64,000 nt of DNA from Eulemur rufifrons (GCF_041146395.1 NC_091012.1:12824193-12888192); one strand, 5' to 3'. Positions 1 to 11,444 are shown, numbered from the stretch's first letter. The notes: generated from the letters alone by a model not told the origin. A program made the numbers and translations.

Positions 1-1851
1 TGACCCTGGTATCAAATTAGAATTATTTGGGGCACAATTAAAACCACATGGATGTTCCCACCCAGCCCCATATACAGGTGATGGAGTTTCTTTTAAGCTA
101 GCCAGGTGGTCCTAATTGAAAGGTTGGGCTGAGAGGCAATTACTTAAAAATTGTCTCTGAACCATCAATGTGAATATAAATCATGTGGTATTGTGGGCCT
201 CAATCTAAGAAATGTGGTCTGCTGGTGTGGAAGGGGTACATTAAGTGGTTTCTTTGTCAAGTCTGGTTTCAGTGCTGATGTTGCTCAACCTAGATCCATT
301 ATTAGTAGCACTCAGCTAGAGACAGCAAGCACAGCATACAGAATGTCTTATACCCAACACTCATCAAAACACAGACACTTATTTTCCAAAGTGAAGACCA
401 GCATAATGCAATGTCTACTGAGCAGGTACTGTGTGCTTAGAAGGATGGTACGCTGCACCATGAAGAAGCCTTTACATTGATTGTGACTTAATCCTTAAAA
501 TACCAGAAAAGGTGAGTACTAAGTGTCCAATAATTTCCAAAAAAATTTAGTTGTGATGCCAGCTTTTCTATTCTCCCACAACTACAATAGGACACTACAC
601 AAGACTTAGAAAATTCTTTAATCCCACCCTGAAAAGTCCTTTCAAAGTCAACTTACAAAGTCCATGTTGATCTCATACACTGCAGAAAATGTCTCCCTTG
701 GGTTTTTTTTTTTTATATCCTTAGTCCAAAGTCTGCCCCTGTCTTTTGAATTGCAGATTGAGGGCAGTTCTAGGTTGGATCAAATTTGCTGTGTATTCTC
801 TGGTGTTACAGTGAGGTAAGGAAAAGAGGAGGAGAGATTCCCTTATGGAACCTGCTCTAATGCATCCTGAAAAACCTCAGGCCTTAGATTCAGAATTCAG
901 AGCTGCAGATTTAGGCCACTAGAGAGGCATGGATTCAGTGGCACCCATGGCACATTCCCTGGCATTTGGGCAAGAGGACAAGGCGCAAGGGGATTTTTTG
1001 TGTTCAAACCAGTGCACATTATCTTGTTCTGGCTTGTGTCATGGCCCCATGGTCTCTGAATCCATTTCAGTTCTGAAGATGTCAGGTGCATTTAATGAAA
1101 GGCTAGTACTACTGATTATTATCCTGTGAGAGTGTTTTCATAGGAATCTGGTCTAAGTATTCTCTTGATGAGACAGCAGACCACAAACAGGCACAGAGAA
1201 CTTACTGTGTGCAGATGAGGGGGCAGTGAAGGTCTGTGCTGCACAGTTGTGAGTTTGTGACTGGAAGACAAAGAAGGATCTAGTCTTCAAAGCACCTCCA
1301 GTGTAAATCCTGGGGGGCACATTTTATTTTCATGTTACATTTTTTTAATTCTGGAAAGTGTTCAGGAAATATTTTTGAACATAATCTCCAACACAGAAAA
1401 CCTCTCCACAAAGTTAGAAGAGAAATAAAAAACCCTTTTATTACTGAATTAAACCATATGTGATGTACATAATGCCAATCCACTGAGAGATTTCAAAGAC
1501 ATACATAAAGTCATTACTTTACATTACAAAGCAAATCCTACCTTTTACATACATGTTCTCTAGATAAATAATTAGTTTTGAAGTAAGAAGACTTGACAGC
1601 ACAATTTGTCATACAGAGAAATTTACTTGGTAATTTACTTGGTAATTAGTGAGACTCTCTTTTTTGCTAATTGGTTTTATTCAAATAAAAAACACACATC
1701 TCAAGTGTATGTAGGAGGAGATAATTTTGCAACTTAAAGCTAGGTGCTCACTGAAGTTAGCATCTCGTCTTCATGTGGAAATTGTGTGATCGGACACTAT
1801 CTTCCTTGATATTTCATTTCAAAGAGACGTATTTCAGGTTCCAAAAAAGCA
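1..1851. other. No recognisable gene or repeat
   Basis: Moderately AT-rich sequence. Short open frames occur on both strands, the longest about 109 codons, but none has a recognisable domain and they overlap in opposite directions. No repeat family was recognised by eye, though an ancient diverged repeat could easily be missed. Confidence 0.5.
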
Positions 1852-1915
1852 TTTTTTATTTCAGCCTATTATGAGGGCACAAATGTTTAGGTTATGTATA
1901 TTGCCCTATACTATT
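1852..1915 (-). repeat. Short L1 3' UTR fragment
   Basis: The T-run followed by 'atttcagcctattatg' and 'ttaggttatgtatattgccc' is the reverse complement of the L1 3' terminus seen complete elsewhere in the window, for example near 51617-51680. Only the last 60 bases or so are present, so this is a very short 5'-truncated copy on the minus strand. Confidence 0.75.
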
Positions 1916-1949
1916 TGCTACAATGGCTGTATTGAGAAAATAGATGCTT

Positions 1950-2129
1950 AAGAGTCAGAAGGGAGGAGGGTGATTGGGGTTGAGTGATCAAATCTTATCT
2001 ACTGGGTGCAATGTATATTATTGAATGAAGGATACACTAAAAGTACTGAATTCAACACTACACAATTCATCCATTTATCAAAAAAAAAAGCCTGTTACCT
2101 GCTAAATTTATTGAAATACAAATAAATTA
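1950..2129 (+). repeat. Older primate L1 3' end
   Basis: The wording 'atcttatctactgggtgcaatgta', then 'gatacactaaaag' and an A-rich end near 2100-2129, resembles the 3' UTR of older L1M/L1PB-type elements rather than the younger lemur L1 tail. The younger L1 at 2130-3903 is inserted in its A-rich end, so this copy was the target. Confidence 0.6.
2118..2129 (+). repeat. Target-site duplication, left copy (L1 2130-3903)
   Basis: The sequence acaaataaatta ends directly before the inverted L1 segment. An identical 12-base copy follows the A-tail at 3904-3915. Confidence 0.85.
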
Positions 2130-3903
2130 CACAGTTTTTATAATCACAGCCTTGTAGTATGGTTTGAAGTCTGGTAAATTAATACCTCCCATTTTGTTTT
2201 TGTTGCTTAAAATTGCTTTTGCTAAATGGGGTCTTCTCTGGTTCCATACAAAATGTAAAATTATATTTTCTATATCTGTGAAAAATGATGTTGGTAATTT
2301 AATAGGGATTGCATTGAATCTGTAGATAACTTTGGGCAGTATAGACATTTTAAAAATGTTTATTCCACCAATCCATATTGGCACAAGTGCAGGGACACAG
2401 AGCAGTGGAACAGAACAGAAAATGCAAATATAAAACTATCCTCATATAGCCATCTAATCTTTGACAAAGCAGACAAAAACATACTCTGGGAAAAAGATTC
2501 CTTATTTGATAAACGGTGCTGGGAAAACTGGATAGCCACATGTAGAAGACTGAAACAGGACCCACAGCTTTCACCTCTCACAAAAATCAAATCACAGTGG
2601 ATAAAAGACTTAAACCTTAGGTCAGAAACTATTAGAATTCTAGAAGAAAACATAGGAAAGACTCTTACAGTATTGGCATAGGCAAAGAATTTATGAGGAA
2701 GACCCCTAAGGCAATCACAGCAACAACAAAAATAAATAAATGGGACCTGATTAAATTAAAAAGCTTCTGCACAGCCAAAGAAACAGTCATGAGAGTAAAC
2801 AGACAACCTACAGAATGGGAAAAAAATTTTGCATACTACACATCAGATAAAGGACTGATAACAAGAATCTATTTAGAACTCAGGAAAATCAGTAATAAAA
2901 AAATTGAACAACCCTATCAAAAAGTGGGCAAAGGACATAAATAGAAATTTTTGAAAAGAAGATATAAAAATGGCTAACAAACATATGAAAAAATGTTCAA
3001 CATCCCTAATCATCAGGTAAATGTAAATCAAAACCACAATGAGATATCACTTAACTCCAGTGAGAATGGCCTTTATCAAAAAGTCCCAAAACAATACATG
3101 TTGGCGTGGATGCGGAGAGACAGGAACACTCATACACTGCTGGTGGGACTGTAAACTAGTGCAACCCCTGTGGAAAACAATATGGAGATACCTTAAACAG
3201 ATTCTAGTAGACCTACCATTTGATCCAGCAATCTCATTATTGGGCATCTAACCAGAAGAACAAAAGTCATTCTATAAAAAAAGACACCTGCACCCGAATG
3301 TTTATAGCAGCCCAATTCACAATTGCAAAGATGTGGAAACAACCCAAATGCCCATCAATCCATGACTGGATTAGCAAAATGTGGTATATGTATACCATGG
3401 AATATTACTCAGCTATTAGAAATAATGGCGATATGGCATGTCTTTGGTTCTCTTGGAGAGAGTTGGAACCCATTTTATTAAGTGAAGTATCCCAAGAATG
3501 GAAAAATAAGCACCACATGTACTCACCAGCAAACTGGTTTCCCTGATCATCACCTAAGTGCACATTTGGGTATAACACCAATTGGGTATGGGACAGAGGT
3601 GGGGGCTGGGGGGAAGGGATGGGTGTATATCTACTTGATGAGTGCAATGCGCACTGCCTGGGGAATGGACATGCTTGTAGTTCTGACTGGGGGGGATGGG
3701 GGTGGGGGGAGGGTATGGGTGCATACCTATATGATGAGTGCGATGTGCGCTGTCTAGGGAATGGACACGCTTGAAGTTCAGACTCGGGGGGATGGGGGGC
3801 ATGGGCAATATATATAACCTGAACTTTTGTACCCCCATAATGAGCTGAAATAAAAAAAAATAAATGATAAATAAAAATGCATCACAGATAAAAAAATAAA
3901 AAA
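2130..3903 (+). mobile_element. 5'-truncated L1 with 5' inversion (twin priming)
   Basis: Bases 2130 to about 2380 are L1 ORF2 on the minus strand, ending in sense at the ...YYKAVIIKT segment. From about 2381 the plus strand carries the part of ORF2 that follows almost immediately (WHKCRDT..QWNR onward), then the ORF2 C-terminus, the 3' UTR and an A-rich tail at 3850-3903. Only a few bases are missing at the junction, and order and orientation are what twin-primed reverse transcription produces. A 12-base direct repeat flanks the element. ORF2 is broken by stops and frameshifts (for example around 2680, 2940 and 3250), so it cannot encode an active reverse transcriptase. The tail holds about 25 bases between two A-rich runs (about 3863-3888) that could be read-through sequence. 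Confidence 0.9.
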
Positions 3904-3915
3904 ACAAATAAATTA
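3904..3915 (+). repeat. Target-site duplication, right copy (L1 2130-3903)
   Basis: Identical to 2118-2129. The host sequence resumes after it with non-L1-tail sequence ('gactgtcc'). Confidence 0.85.
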
Positions 3916-4215
3916 GACTGTCCTAATGTATACTCACAGCAACAATATAGAAGTGTTTCCTTTTCTCCACATCCTCACCGGCATTTAGTATTCATCATAT
4001 TCAGAATAGGCATTCTCACAGGTGTGAGTTAATAGCTCATTGTGGTTATAATTTGCATTTCCCTGTTGATAAGATAGGTTGAGAATTTGTCATATACCTG
4101 TTGAACATTCATTTCTCTCTTTTGATAAATGTTAATTAGCTTTATCATATCTTTCCACAAAGTATACATAAAGTCAACACATTGTGTCCTACATATACAT
4201 ATACCATTATTTGTC
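3916..4215 (-). repeat. Old L1 ORF2/3' fragment
   Basis: Read on the minus strand this is the diverged ORF2 C-terminal region of an old L1. The plus strand shows 'ctccacatcctcacc.gcat', 'gttataatttgcatttccct' and 'ttgataa', the usual antisense L1 wording. It is much more diverged than the L1 just upstream. Confidence 0.65.
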
Positions 4216-4557
4216 AATTAAAAACAAAAATATAGCAAAATAAATAACAATGCCAAATAAGATGATTGCATAGGAGTAAGAAAAGTGTATTTGATCTAGT
4301 ACACAAATAAAACACATTCTCAATATATTATATTTGAGTACAAATACACAAATGAATTAAAGGAAGAAAATGACCAATTTACATAGCAACTTTCAACACA
4401 GGATTCTTTCTTTTTGTCTCTTCTTTGTTCCTCAAACTATCTTTCTCTATACTTAAATGCATATGTATATGTCTCTCTACATATGGTAAATCCCACCATT
4501 TCAATGTATATGCTTTCATTGGTTTAGATTTGGATTTTCATTGGAAACTTCAAAACG
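4216..4557. other. No recognisable feature
   Basis: AT-rich spacer between an old L1 fragment and the OR pseudogene. No open frame or repeat recognised. Confidence 0.5.
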
Positions 4558-5477
4558 TCATATTCCTGATTTTCTGAGAACTCCCCTGAGGGCTCCAAAG
4601 ACACCCTTGTTTCTCAGACTGTAGGTGAGAGGGTTGAGCATTTGTGTTAGGATCGCGTAGAAGACAGAGACTACCTCTCCTGGACAGGGGAGTGAGATTT
4701 TGGTGGAAGGTACTTGGTAATGGCAGCCACATAGAATAGAGACACAAAGGGCATGTGAAAGGAGTAAGTGGCTAAGGTTCCCATGTGCCCCAGTCTTGAG
4801 GCTGTCACCAGTAGAGTGCACAGTGTACTTCCATAGGAGTCCATAATGGCTAATATAGGAGAGAGGAGAAAAATAACACCATTGACAAAAAGACCCTTTT
4901 GATAGAGGGAATTGTCAGCACAACTAGTTTCAAAACAGCTCAGAACTCAGAAACGAAATGACAGCTTTCCCTGGAGGTGAAGTAACAAAAAGTGAGAGTG
5001 TAGAGCACATGGATCAAGGCATTGAGCACTGTGCTCAACCAAGATGGAAGCACCAGACACACATAGAGATCATGGGGAATGTGGATGAGGCAACATAATG
5101 GGTGACAGATGGCCACGTAGAGGTCCTAAGCCAGGATGGCCAACATCAGACACTTTCCTGCCAACAGGGTCATGAAGAGCAATAGCTGAATGCCATAGTC
5201 AGTGAAAGAGATGTGATGATTCCTAGAGAGAAAGTTGAGGGCCATCTGGGGGTGAACAATGGAAATCTAGAACAAGTACATCAGGGATGGCTGGATGAGA
5301 AAAAAAAATGAGGCAGTGGAGAAGTGGGTAGGTCTGAATGAGGAGGATGATCATGGTGTTGCCAAAAAGGACCGGAAGCTCCAGCATGGTGAGAACAAAG
5401 AGAAGCCAGGGAGCCTGGGGGCCATGAAACAGGTCCAAAAGGATGAAATCAGCCCTGAATTCTGGTTGTTTGGCCAT
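4558..5477 (-). pseudogene. Olfactory receptor pseudogene (family 2-like)
   Basis: An intact member would be a seven-transmembrane, G-protein-coupled odorant receptor encoded in one intronless exon of about 930 bp. Here about 920 bp remain, nearly full length. The frame opening at 5477 gives an OR N-terminus with the FILL.LF start, TM1 ending in LFGNTMIILLIQT and then an out-of-frame TM2 (seen: normal PMYFFLSQLS region disrupted near 5290). The TM3 end reads DLYVAICHP, with Arg of the DRY motif changed and an in-frame TAG (5126-5128) just before it. The last 260 bp give TM6-TM7 with LKTGAHGNLSHLL and the OR hallmark MLNPLTYSLRNKGV. Frames at the two ends differ, so there are several frameshifts. 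The TM7 wording and 'PGEVVSVFYAILT' fit OR family 2 (OR2T-like), an inference by eye. Confidence 0.9.
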
Positions 5478-6099
5478 GTCATTCTCTCATTCCTTATTTG
5501 TTAAATTTGGAGACAGTTTCAAAAAGCACTACATTCACCATCTGTACATAATTACACCAAATTAAATCACAAACCACTTTCCAGCACCTCAAATTCATTT
5601 TTGCCCTGCTCTTTATCTTTTAGTTTCAGTAAATAAATTCATTTGCCTTTCACCAGAATTTACTAAGGAATCTTCAGAGAGTTCTAGAATATGACACTTG
5701 ACACATTGGAAGAGAGGGCATAATCACTGTTTGATTTGAAAATGTACTTTTGACATATTTTTTCCTTTATTAAAGTTCTAGAAATTGAAATCGTCTCACA
5801 ATCACAGTAAACATCCTTTTTGGTTAATAGTCCCTAAACCTAGATAAATGCATTAATTAATTAGATGGATTAATTCCTGTCTGAATTGTTTACTCAGTTT
5901 ATCAATAAATTATATGAAGCAAGTGTGGAAAAAGTTAAATAAAAATCTAGAATCAGAATAAGGGCACATCAGTCATCAGTTAAATACCTCATATATAGTC
6001 CAATTACCTCCAGAATTCTGACATGTTTCAAAATGAAAAAAAAAAACTATTATCCTCTAAGGATACATTATAAAAACATGAGAAGAAATATCTTGAAAC
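5478..6099. other. No recognisable feature
   Basis: AT-rich sequence upstream of the OR pseudogene. No promoter element or repeat can be supported. Degraded L1 may begin before 6100. Confidence 0.4.
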
Positions 6100-6236
6100 T
6101 TCTTATATTGTGCTATAAAGCATACCATAACATTTATAAAAGTAGATATCACACTATGTTTTGACTATAATGGAATCAAAGTAGAAATCAACAACATAAA
6201 GATAGAGAAAGAATCCCCAAATATTAAGGAATAAAC
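6100..6236 (+). repeat. Old L1 ORF2 fragment (endonuclease region)
   Basis: Wording such as 'gactataatggaatcaaagtagaaatcaacaac' followed by 'ccccaaatattaagg' and 'aaacaaca' matches the region of L1 ORF2 just after the endonuclease domain. It continues on the far side of an antisense L1, at 7146. Confidence 0.6.
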
Positions 6237-7145
6237 AACACTTTTCCCCAATATTATTGAGGCATAATTTAGAAGTAAAATCATATGTATTTCAGTGATA
6301 CAACTGATAATTTGACGTACATAGACATTGTGAAATATTCACCCAAATATACCTGATTAACACATCAATCACTTACAGTGATACAATATTTTTGTTCTTA
6401 TGACATTTACGATTTTTCTTCTTAGCAACTGATAAGCATACAATACAATATTGCTATCTATACACATTTTGTTGTAGAGAACTTAACTTACATAACTGAA
6501 ACTTTGTATCAGTTCACTAACATCTCATTTCACCCTTTCTCCAGCTCATAGAAGCCACAAGTCTACCATCTGTTTCTACATGTTTGACATTTTATATTTC
6601 CACATATAAGTGAGATCAGGCAGTATTTATCTTCCTGTGTCTGGCTTATTTCATTTACCATAATGTCTTCCAGGTTAATCTACATTGTCACAAATGGCAG
6701 AATTTCCTTCATTTTGAAGCTGAATATCTCATTGTATATCTGTACCACATTTTCTCTATCCATTCCTCTGTCAGTCCACATATAGGTTATTTCATATCTT
6801 GACTATTTTGAAAAATGGTATAAAGAAATGGGACTGCAGATATTCCCTTGTCATACTGATTTCATTTCTTTCTGATATGTACCCAAAAGTAGGAATCCTG
6901 TATCATAGAGTAGTCCAATTTTTAATTTTTTGAGAAACCTGCATAGTGATTTCATAGTGGCTATACCATTTGCCTTTCCACCAACATTGTTTAAGGGTTT
7001 CCTTTTCTCCATATACTTCCCAACTTATGTTACATTTCTTCTTTCTGATAACAGTCATTCCAATGTGTGTGAAATAATAACCCATTGTGGCTCAGTTTGC
7101 ATTTTCTTGATAATTAGTGAAATTGAGCATCTTTTTGTGTACCTG
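6237..7145 (-). repeat. Old L1 3' region, antisense
   Basis: About 900 bases read on the minus strand as a diverged L1 ORF2 C-terminus and 3' UTR. Recognisable plus-strand cues are 'cacatataagtgagatcagg..gtattt', 'tgtctggcttatttcattta' and 'tgataattagtgaaattgagcatctttt'. It interrupts a plus-strand L1 (6100-6236 and 7146-7965), so it inserted into that copy. No usable frame remains. Confidence 0.7.
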
Positions 7146-7417
7146 TCAACACAATTCTCAAAAATTCATGGACCAAAGCAGAAATCTCAAGAGGGATCTT
7201 TAAAAACATTGAGCTAAATGTTAACACCAATTATCTAATTTTGTAGTAACCCAGAAAAAGAAGAAGGGATGGAAATTTATACCATTAAATTCATCTATTT
7301 GTAAAGAGAAATCAATAAACTGATTTTCCACCTTAGGAAAATAGAGGAAGTAGAACAATTTAAGTATAAAGCAAGTAGAAGAAAAGTTATATTTAAATAA
7401 AATAAAAAAAAAGAAAT
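7146..7417 (+). repeat. Old L1 ORF2 fragment (continuation)
   Basis: Resumes the plus-strand L1 after the antisense insertion ('tggaccaaagcagaaatctcaag'). It is interrupted again at 7418 by an Alu. Confidence 0.55.
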
Positions 7418-7700
7418 CAGCCAGGCATAGTGCCTCATTCCTGTAATACCACCACTCTGAAAGGCCAGGACAGCTGAATGGCTTGAGCTCAGGTGTTTGA
7501 GACCAGGCTGAGCAAGAGCAAAACAATATCTCTATTAAAATAGAAAAATCAGCCAGCCAGTGGTGTGCACTTGTAGTCCCAGCTACTTGGGAGGTTGAAG
7601 TAAGAGAATTGCTTGAGCCCAGGAGTTTGAGGTTGTAGTGAGCTGTGATGATAGTACTGCACTCTACCCAGGGTGACAGAGTTAGTCATTAAAAAAAATA
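7418..7700 (+). mobile_element. Alu element
   Basis: A dimeric 7SL-derived SINE on the plus strand. It shows 'ccaggcatagtgcctcattcctgtaat', 'ggcttgagctcaggtgtttgagaccaggctgagcaagagc', a middle A-rich segment, a right arm with 'cttgtagtcccagctacttgggagg' and an A-tail at 7691-7700. The 'gagcaagagc' wording is common in strepsirrhine Alus. Diverged, so not recent. Confidence 0.9.
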
Positions 7701-7965
7701 CAAATCAATGACATTGAAAACATGAAAGCATTTGAAGAAATCTGAAAAATAAAAACTGGTTATTTGGAAAGATCAATAAATTCATACAACTTTAGCCAAG
7801 CTATCCCCTGAACAATGAGAGACATCACAAATTATCACATTGAGATTAAAAGGATAATAAAGAACACTACAAATGAATCTAGGGCCATGAATTTAATATC
7901 TTAGAGGAAACTGGTGAATTTCTTGAAAGACATACTAGGTGAATCCATATTTACAATCGTTATCT
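7701..7965 (+). repeat. Old L1 ORF2 fragment (between endonuclease and RT)
   Basis: Continues the old plus-strand L1 after the Alu: 'aaactggttatttggaaagatcaataaa' and 'ttagccaagct' match the ORF2 linker before the reverse transcriptase domain. Frameshifted and non-coding. Confidence 0.65.
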
Positions 7966-8129
7966 CATCTTGATGAGTTCACCCCTTTGTCTTTGCTGTA
8001 TATAATGCCTGCATCCTCCACTTCCTCCTCCTGATCTCCCTCCTTATCATTCTTTTTTCTTTTTCTTTTCAAAATCATTCATAATGAGTGTCAGACTGCC
8101 TCAGTGATTCTCAAAATTTATATATTGCT

Positions 8130-8424
8130 TTCTTGTTTATGCTAAAACAAATTGCCACAATCTCAGGATGTAAAACACAGAAATTTCTTTTCTCATGGGT
8201 CTGGCATCAGAAGTGCACAACTAGTATCTCAAGGCTGAAATAAAGGTGTCAGTGTGGCTGTCCTCCCTCCAGAAGATCTAGAGAAGAATCAGGTCTTACC
8301 TCTTCCTGCACTGATGACTGTCAGACTCCCTCTCCTTTTGCCTGCATCACTCCAATCTCTGCCTCTGTGGTCACATCACCTTCTCTTTTGTCTAACTCAA
8401 AATTTCCTTTACATCTTCAGGAGT
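8130..8424 (-). repeat. MaLR/MLT1-type LTR, distal part
   Basis: Antisense LTR cues: 'caaattgccacaatctcagg', 'acagaaatttcttttctcatggg', 'aaggtgtcag..tggctgtcctccctcc' and 'cactccaatctctgcctctg'. Its other part lies at 9020-9165, separated by the sequence at 8425-9000. Confidence 0.55.
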
Positions 8425-9000
8425 AAAGGACATGCCATCCAAAAAATATGCCAAATTGGCATAATGATTATTTTGAGATGAAAATATGGAGAAATTGTTG
8501 TTTTGGAAAGGGCTATCAGTTTAACACTTCCTTCATGCCGCAAGTCAAAAAGTGGTACCATCCATATAACACCCTGAGAAAATAGCTCTTACCATCAGAG
8601 ACTGGGACTTGAGGGCAGCAATAAACCTGAATAAATATCCTTAATGAAGTAACCATTGTCTTCTACTGTTTTTACACCCTCACATACATCTCCTAGTGAC
8701 TCACCTAGAAATGTATTGTTCCTTGCCAGAGTTTCTTTGCCCTGTCATTTCTTCTCAAATTTATCATTCGTTATCTAAAAAGAATAAAAGGATCTTGCTT
8801 TGGCCACTTCTTCCAAGAACAGTTTCTTGTGAATGTCCCCATATATGTGCAAAACTAATAACATTCATATGATTTTCTCTTGTTAATATGCCTGGTATCA
8901 ATTTAGTTTCCAGAATCAGCCAAACAACCCACATAAGAGATAGTGGGGGAGAGCTGGGAGTGATTTCTGACATAACTAAACATCCCTCTTGTAAGGCAAG
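8425..9000. repeat. Probable unidentified solitary LTR inside a MaLR LTR
   Basis: This block splits the MaLR-type LTR. It carries wording seen in retroviral LTRs ('atgccaaattggcataatgattattttgag' near 8447-8476 and 'cataactaaacatccc' near 8971-8986). A possible TG...CA span is 8494-8971, but no target duplication was confirmed. Family not recognised. Confidence 0.35.
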
Positions 9001-9019
9001 AGGTAATGGTATTTAGGGA

Positions 9020-9165
9020 CCATGCCAATAATCCACGGTAATCTCACCTCAAGATCTTTAATTTAATCACATCTGCAAAGACTTTACCCAATAAGTTAGG
9101 AGTCACAGTGTTCAGGAATTAGGACTTGCTATTCTCAGGAACCATTTCTCAGCCTATGATGGTTC
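9020..9165 (-). repeat. MaLR/MLT1-type LTR, proximal part
   Basis: 'gtaatctcacctcaagatctttaatttaatcacatctgcaaagac' followed by 'ttaggacttgc' is standard antisense MaLR-type LTR wording and completes the fragment at 8130-8424. Confidence 0.55.
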
Positions 9166-9379
9166 ACATCTGCTTCGGAGAAAAACCACGTTCCTTGTTT
9201 CAGTCTCAGATTTTTCAGTGAAGATCGGTTATTCAGTAAGTTTTCAGTTAGTATTTGTTAAAATGTTTTCTGCACTACACTATTTTCTCTCTTACCATCA
9301 GAGCTTAACAAAAAAAAATTATTATTGTTCCAGAAAACCCTCCACAGGACCATAAAGCTTTTTTCCTTAGTTTTTGAAT

Positions 9380-9765
9380 GTTTTCGTTTTCTTTTTAGAT
9401 TGGATGATTACTATTGATCTATCTTTTTTAATGGATGTATCACATTTTATTGATTTGCTCATAAGTCAATGGACATTTGGCTCATTTTCAATTTTTGGCT
9501 GTTAAGAACAATGCTGCTATGAACATTGGTGTACAAGTTTCGGATACTTATTCTTTGTTATATACCTAGAAGTGCAATTGCTACATCATATGGTAACTGA
9601 ACATTAAACCTTTTGGTGAACACCACACTATCTTCCAATGGAGCTGCACCAATTTACATTCCCATCAGAAATGCCTAAGGGCTCTAGTTTCTCCACAACC
9701 TCTCCACCACTGGTTATAGTTCATCTATTTCATTTTAGCCCATTTGTGTTCTGCGTCAGTTAATA
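9380..9765 (-). repeat. Old L1 ORF2/3' fragment
   Basis: Antisense L1 cues: 'aacaatgctgctatgaacattggtgtacaag', 'acctagaagtgcaattgct..atcatatggtaa', 'ggagctgcaccaatttacattcccatcag' and 'tttctccacaacctc'. Strongly diverged. Confidence 0.7.
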
Positions 9766-9944
9766 TTTATTGTGCCAGTTGAAAACTACTGTTGAGCTGC
9801 TCCAGTATTTTTTTAATTTTAGATTATTATATTTCTAAACTCCAGGATTTCTATTTGGTTATTTTTGATAAATTCATTTTCTTGAAATTTTCTCTTTGGG
9901 GAAATGTTCTCAAATGTTCCTTTACCCTTTAGACTCAATTCCCT

Positions 9945-10660
9945 TTATTGCCAGAAGTCCCAAAACAGCTAATGCTGGTATGGATGTGGAGAGATAGGAA
10001 CACTCTTACACTGCTCTTGGGACTGCAAATTAGTACAGCCCCTGTAGAAAGTAATTTGGAGATAGCTCTAAGAACTAAAAATAGAAATACGATTTCATCC
10101 AGCAATCCCACTACTAGGCATCTACCCAAAGGAAAAAAAAAAGATAAGACATTCTATAATGAAGACACATGCACTGGAATGTTTATGGCAGCACAATTCA
10201 CAATCACAAAGTTGTGGAAACAACCCAAGTGCTCATCAACACATGAGTGGATTAATGAAATTTGGTATATGTATACCATGGATTGCTACTCAACTACAAA
10301 AAACAATGATGATCTTGCACCTCTTATATTATCCTGGATAGAGCTGGAGACCCTCCTTCCAAGTGAAGTATCACAAGAATGGAAAAACAAGCACCACATG
10401 TACTCGCCATCAAATTGGTACTAACAGATTAACACTAAGGTGCTCACATGGAAGTAATATTCATTGGGTGCCAGTTAGGTAAAAGGAGGGTGGTGGTGGT
10501 GAGCAAACTCACAACTAATGGTTGTGGAGTGCACTGTATGGGGGAAGGACACACTTGTAGTTCTGGCTTGGGAGAGTAAAAGCCATTATATGTAACCAAA
10601 ATGAATTTACTCCCATAATATTCTGAAATTGAAAATAAAATAAAATAAAATACACATGTG
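9945..10660 (+). mobile_element. 5'-truncated L1 3' end (older lemur subfamily)
   Basis: Starts in the ORF2 C-terminal region (LPEVPKQLMLVWMWRDR..) and runs through the 3' UTR to an A-rich tail 'gaaaataaaataaaataaaa'. A frame of 158 codons from 9948 is the ORF2 C-terminus with frame changes relative to the L1 consensus. The 3' UTR ('ggtgctcacatgg', 'attcattgggtgccag') matches that of the L1 at 15580-19410, not the G-rich tail of the younger copies. Confidence 0.85.
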
Positions 10661-10679
10661 CCTAACACTCATACAGAAA

Positions 10680-11444
10680 CCCTCAGCGAAGATTTAGAAA
10701 TTTGTTGGTTTCAGGCATTTAAGAAAATCATTTTCAATCACTAAGTGACCACTAACTAACCAAGCAGAATGTTCACAGATCATATATAATAAAGAATACA
10801 GAGTTTACAGGACTAGTTGAGAAAAATTAATAAAGAAAAAGAAGTATAGTATGCAGCCACAGATGGCAGTAAACTGAGAGTGTTGGTGGAGTTGATTTCC
10901 ACAGTTGCCACCTTATATTATTTGAAATGTGCATTTTTAAACTGAAATTTTGTGTCCTACAAAGATATAGAAATGTATGACTCATACAAAAATTTAAGCG
11001 AATAGAGACTGTCCCCGAGGAAACCCTGATCATTATCTATCCTTAAATTCACAGACTTTTCCATCTCTTGTTTCCATTTCGATATTGAGTTGAACTGCAA
11101 TGAAAGTTTTCTATTAAATTTTGGTTACTGTATTTTAGGGATCTAAAATTTTTATTTCATTTTTCTTTCAGTCTTCTTCTTCTTTTTAAGAGCCTGGGGT
11201 TTTTCACAGGAAATGAGACAACTTGACTTTAAATACAGACTGCACACATATGATCAATACTAAAAAATCTAATCAGAATAGGATTTGCCACTTTGATTAG
11301 ATTCAAGATCCAAAGGCAGAAGTGTACTAAAATCTACGGAGGGCTTACCTTGTAATAAACAAAATAACAACTGGAACTTACCTGGATCAAGCAATTACAA
11401 TAGCTCATATTTTGTCAAGGGCAAACAACTTTTCCCATCTTCAA
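10680..11444. other. No recognisable feature
   Basis: AT-rich spacer between two L1 copies. Nothing supported. Confidence 0.5.
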
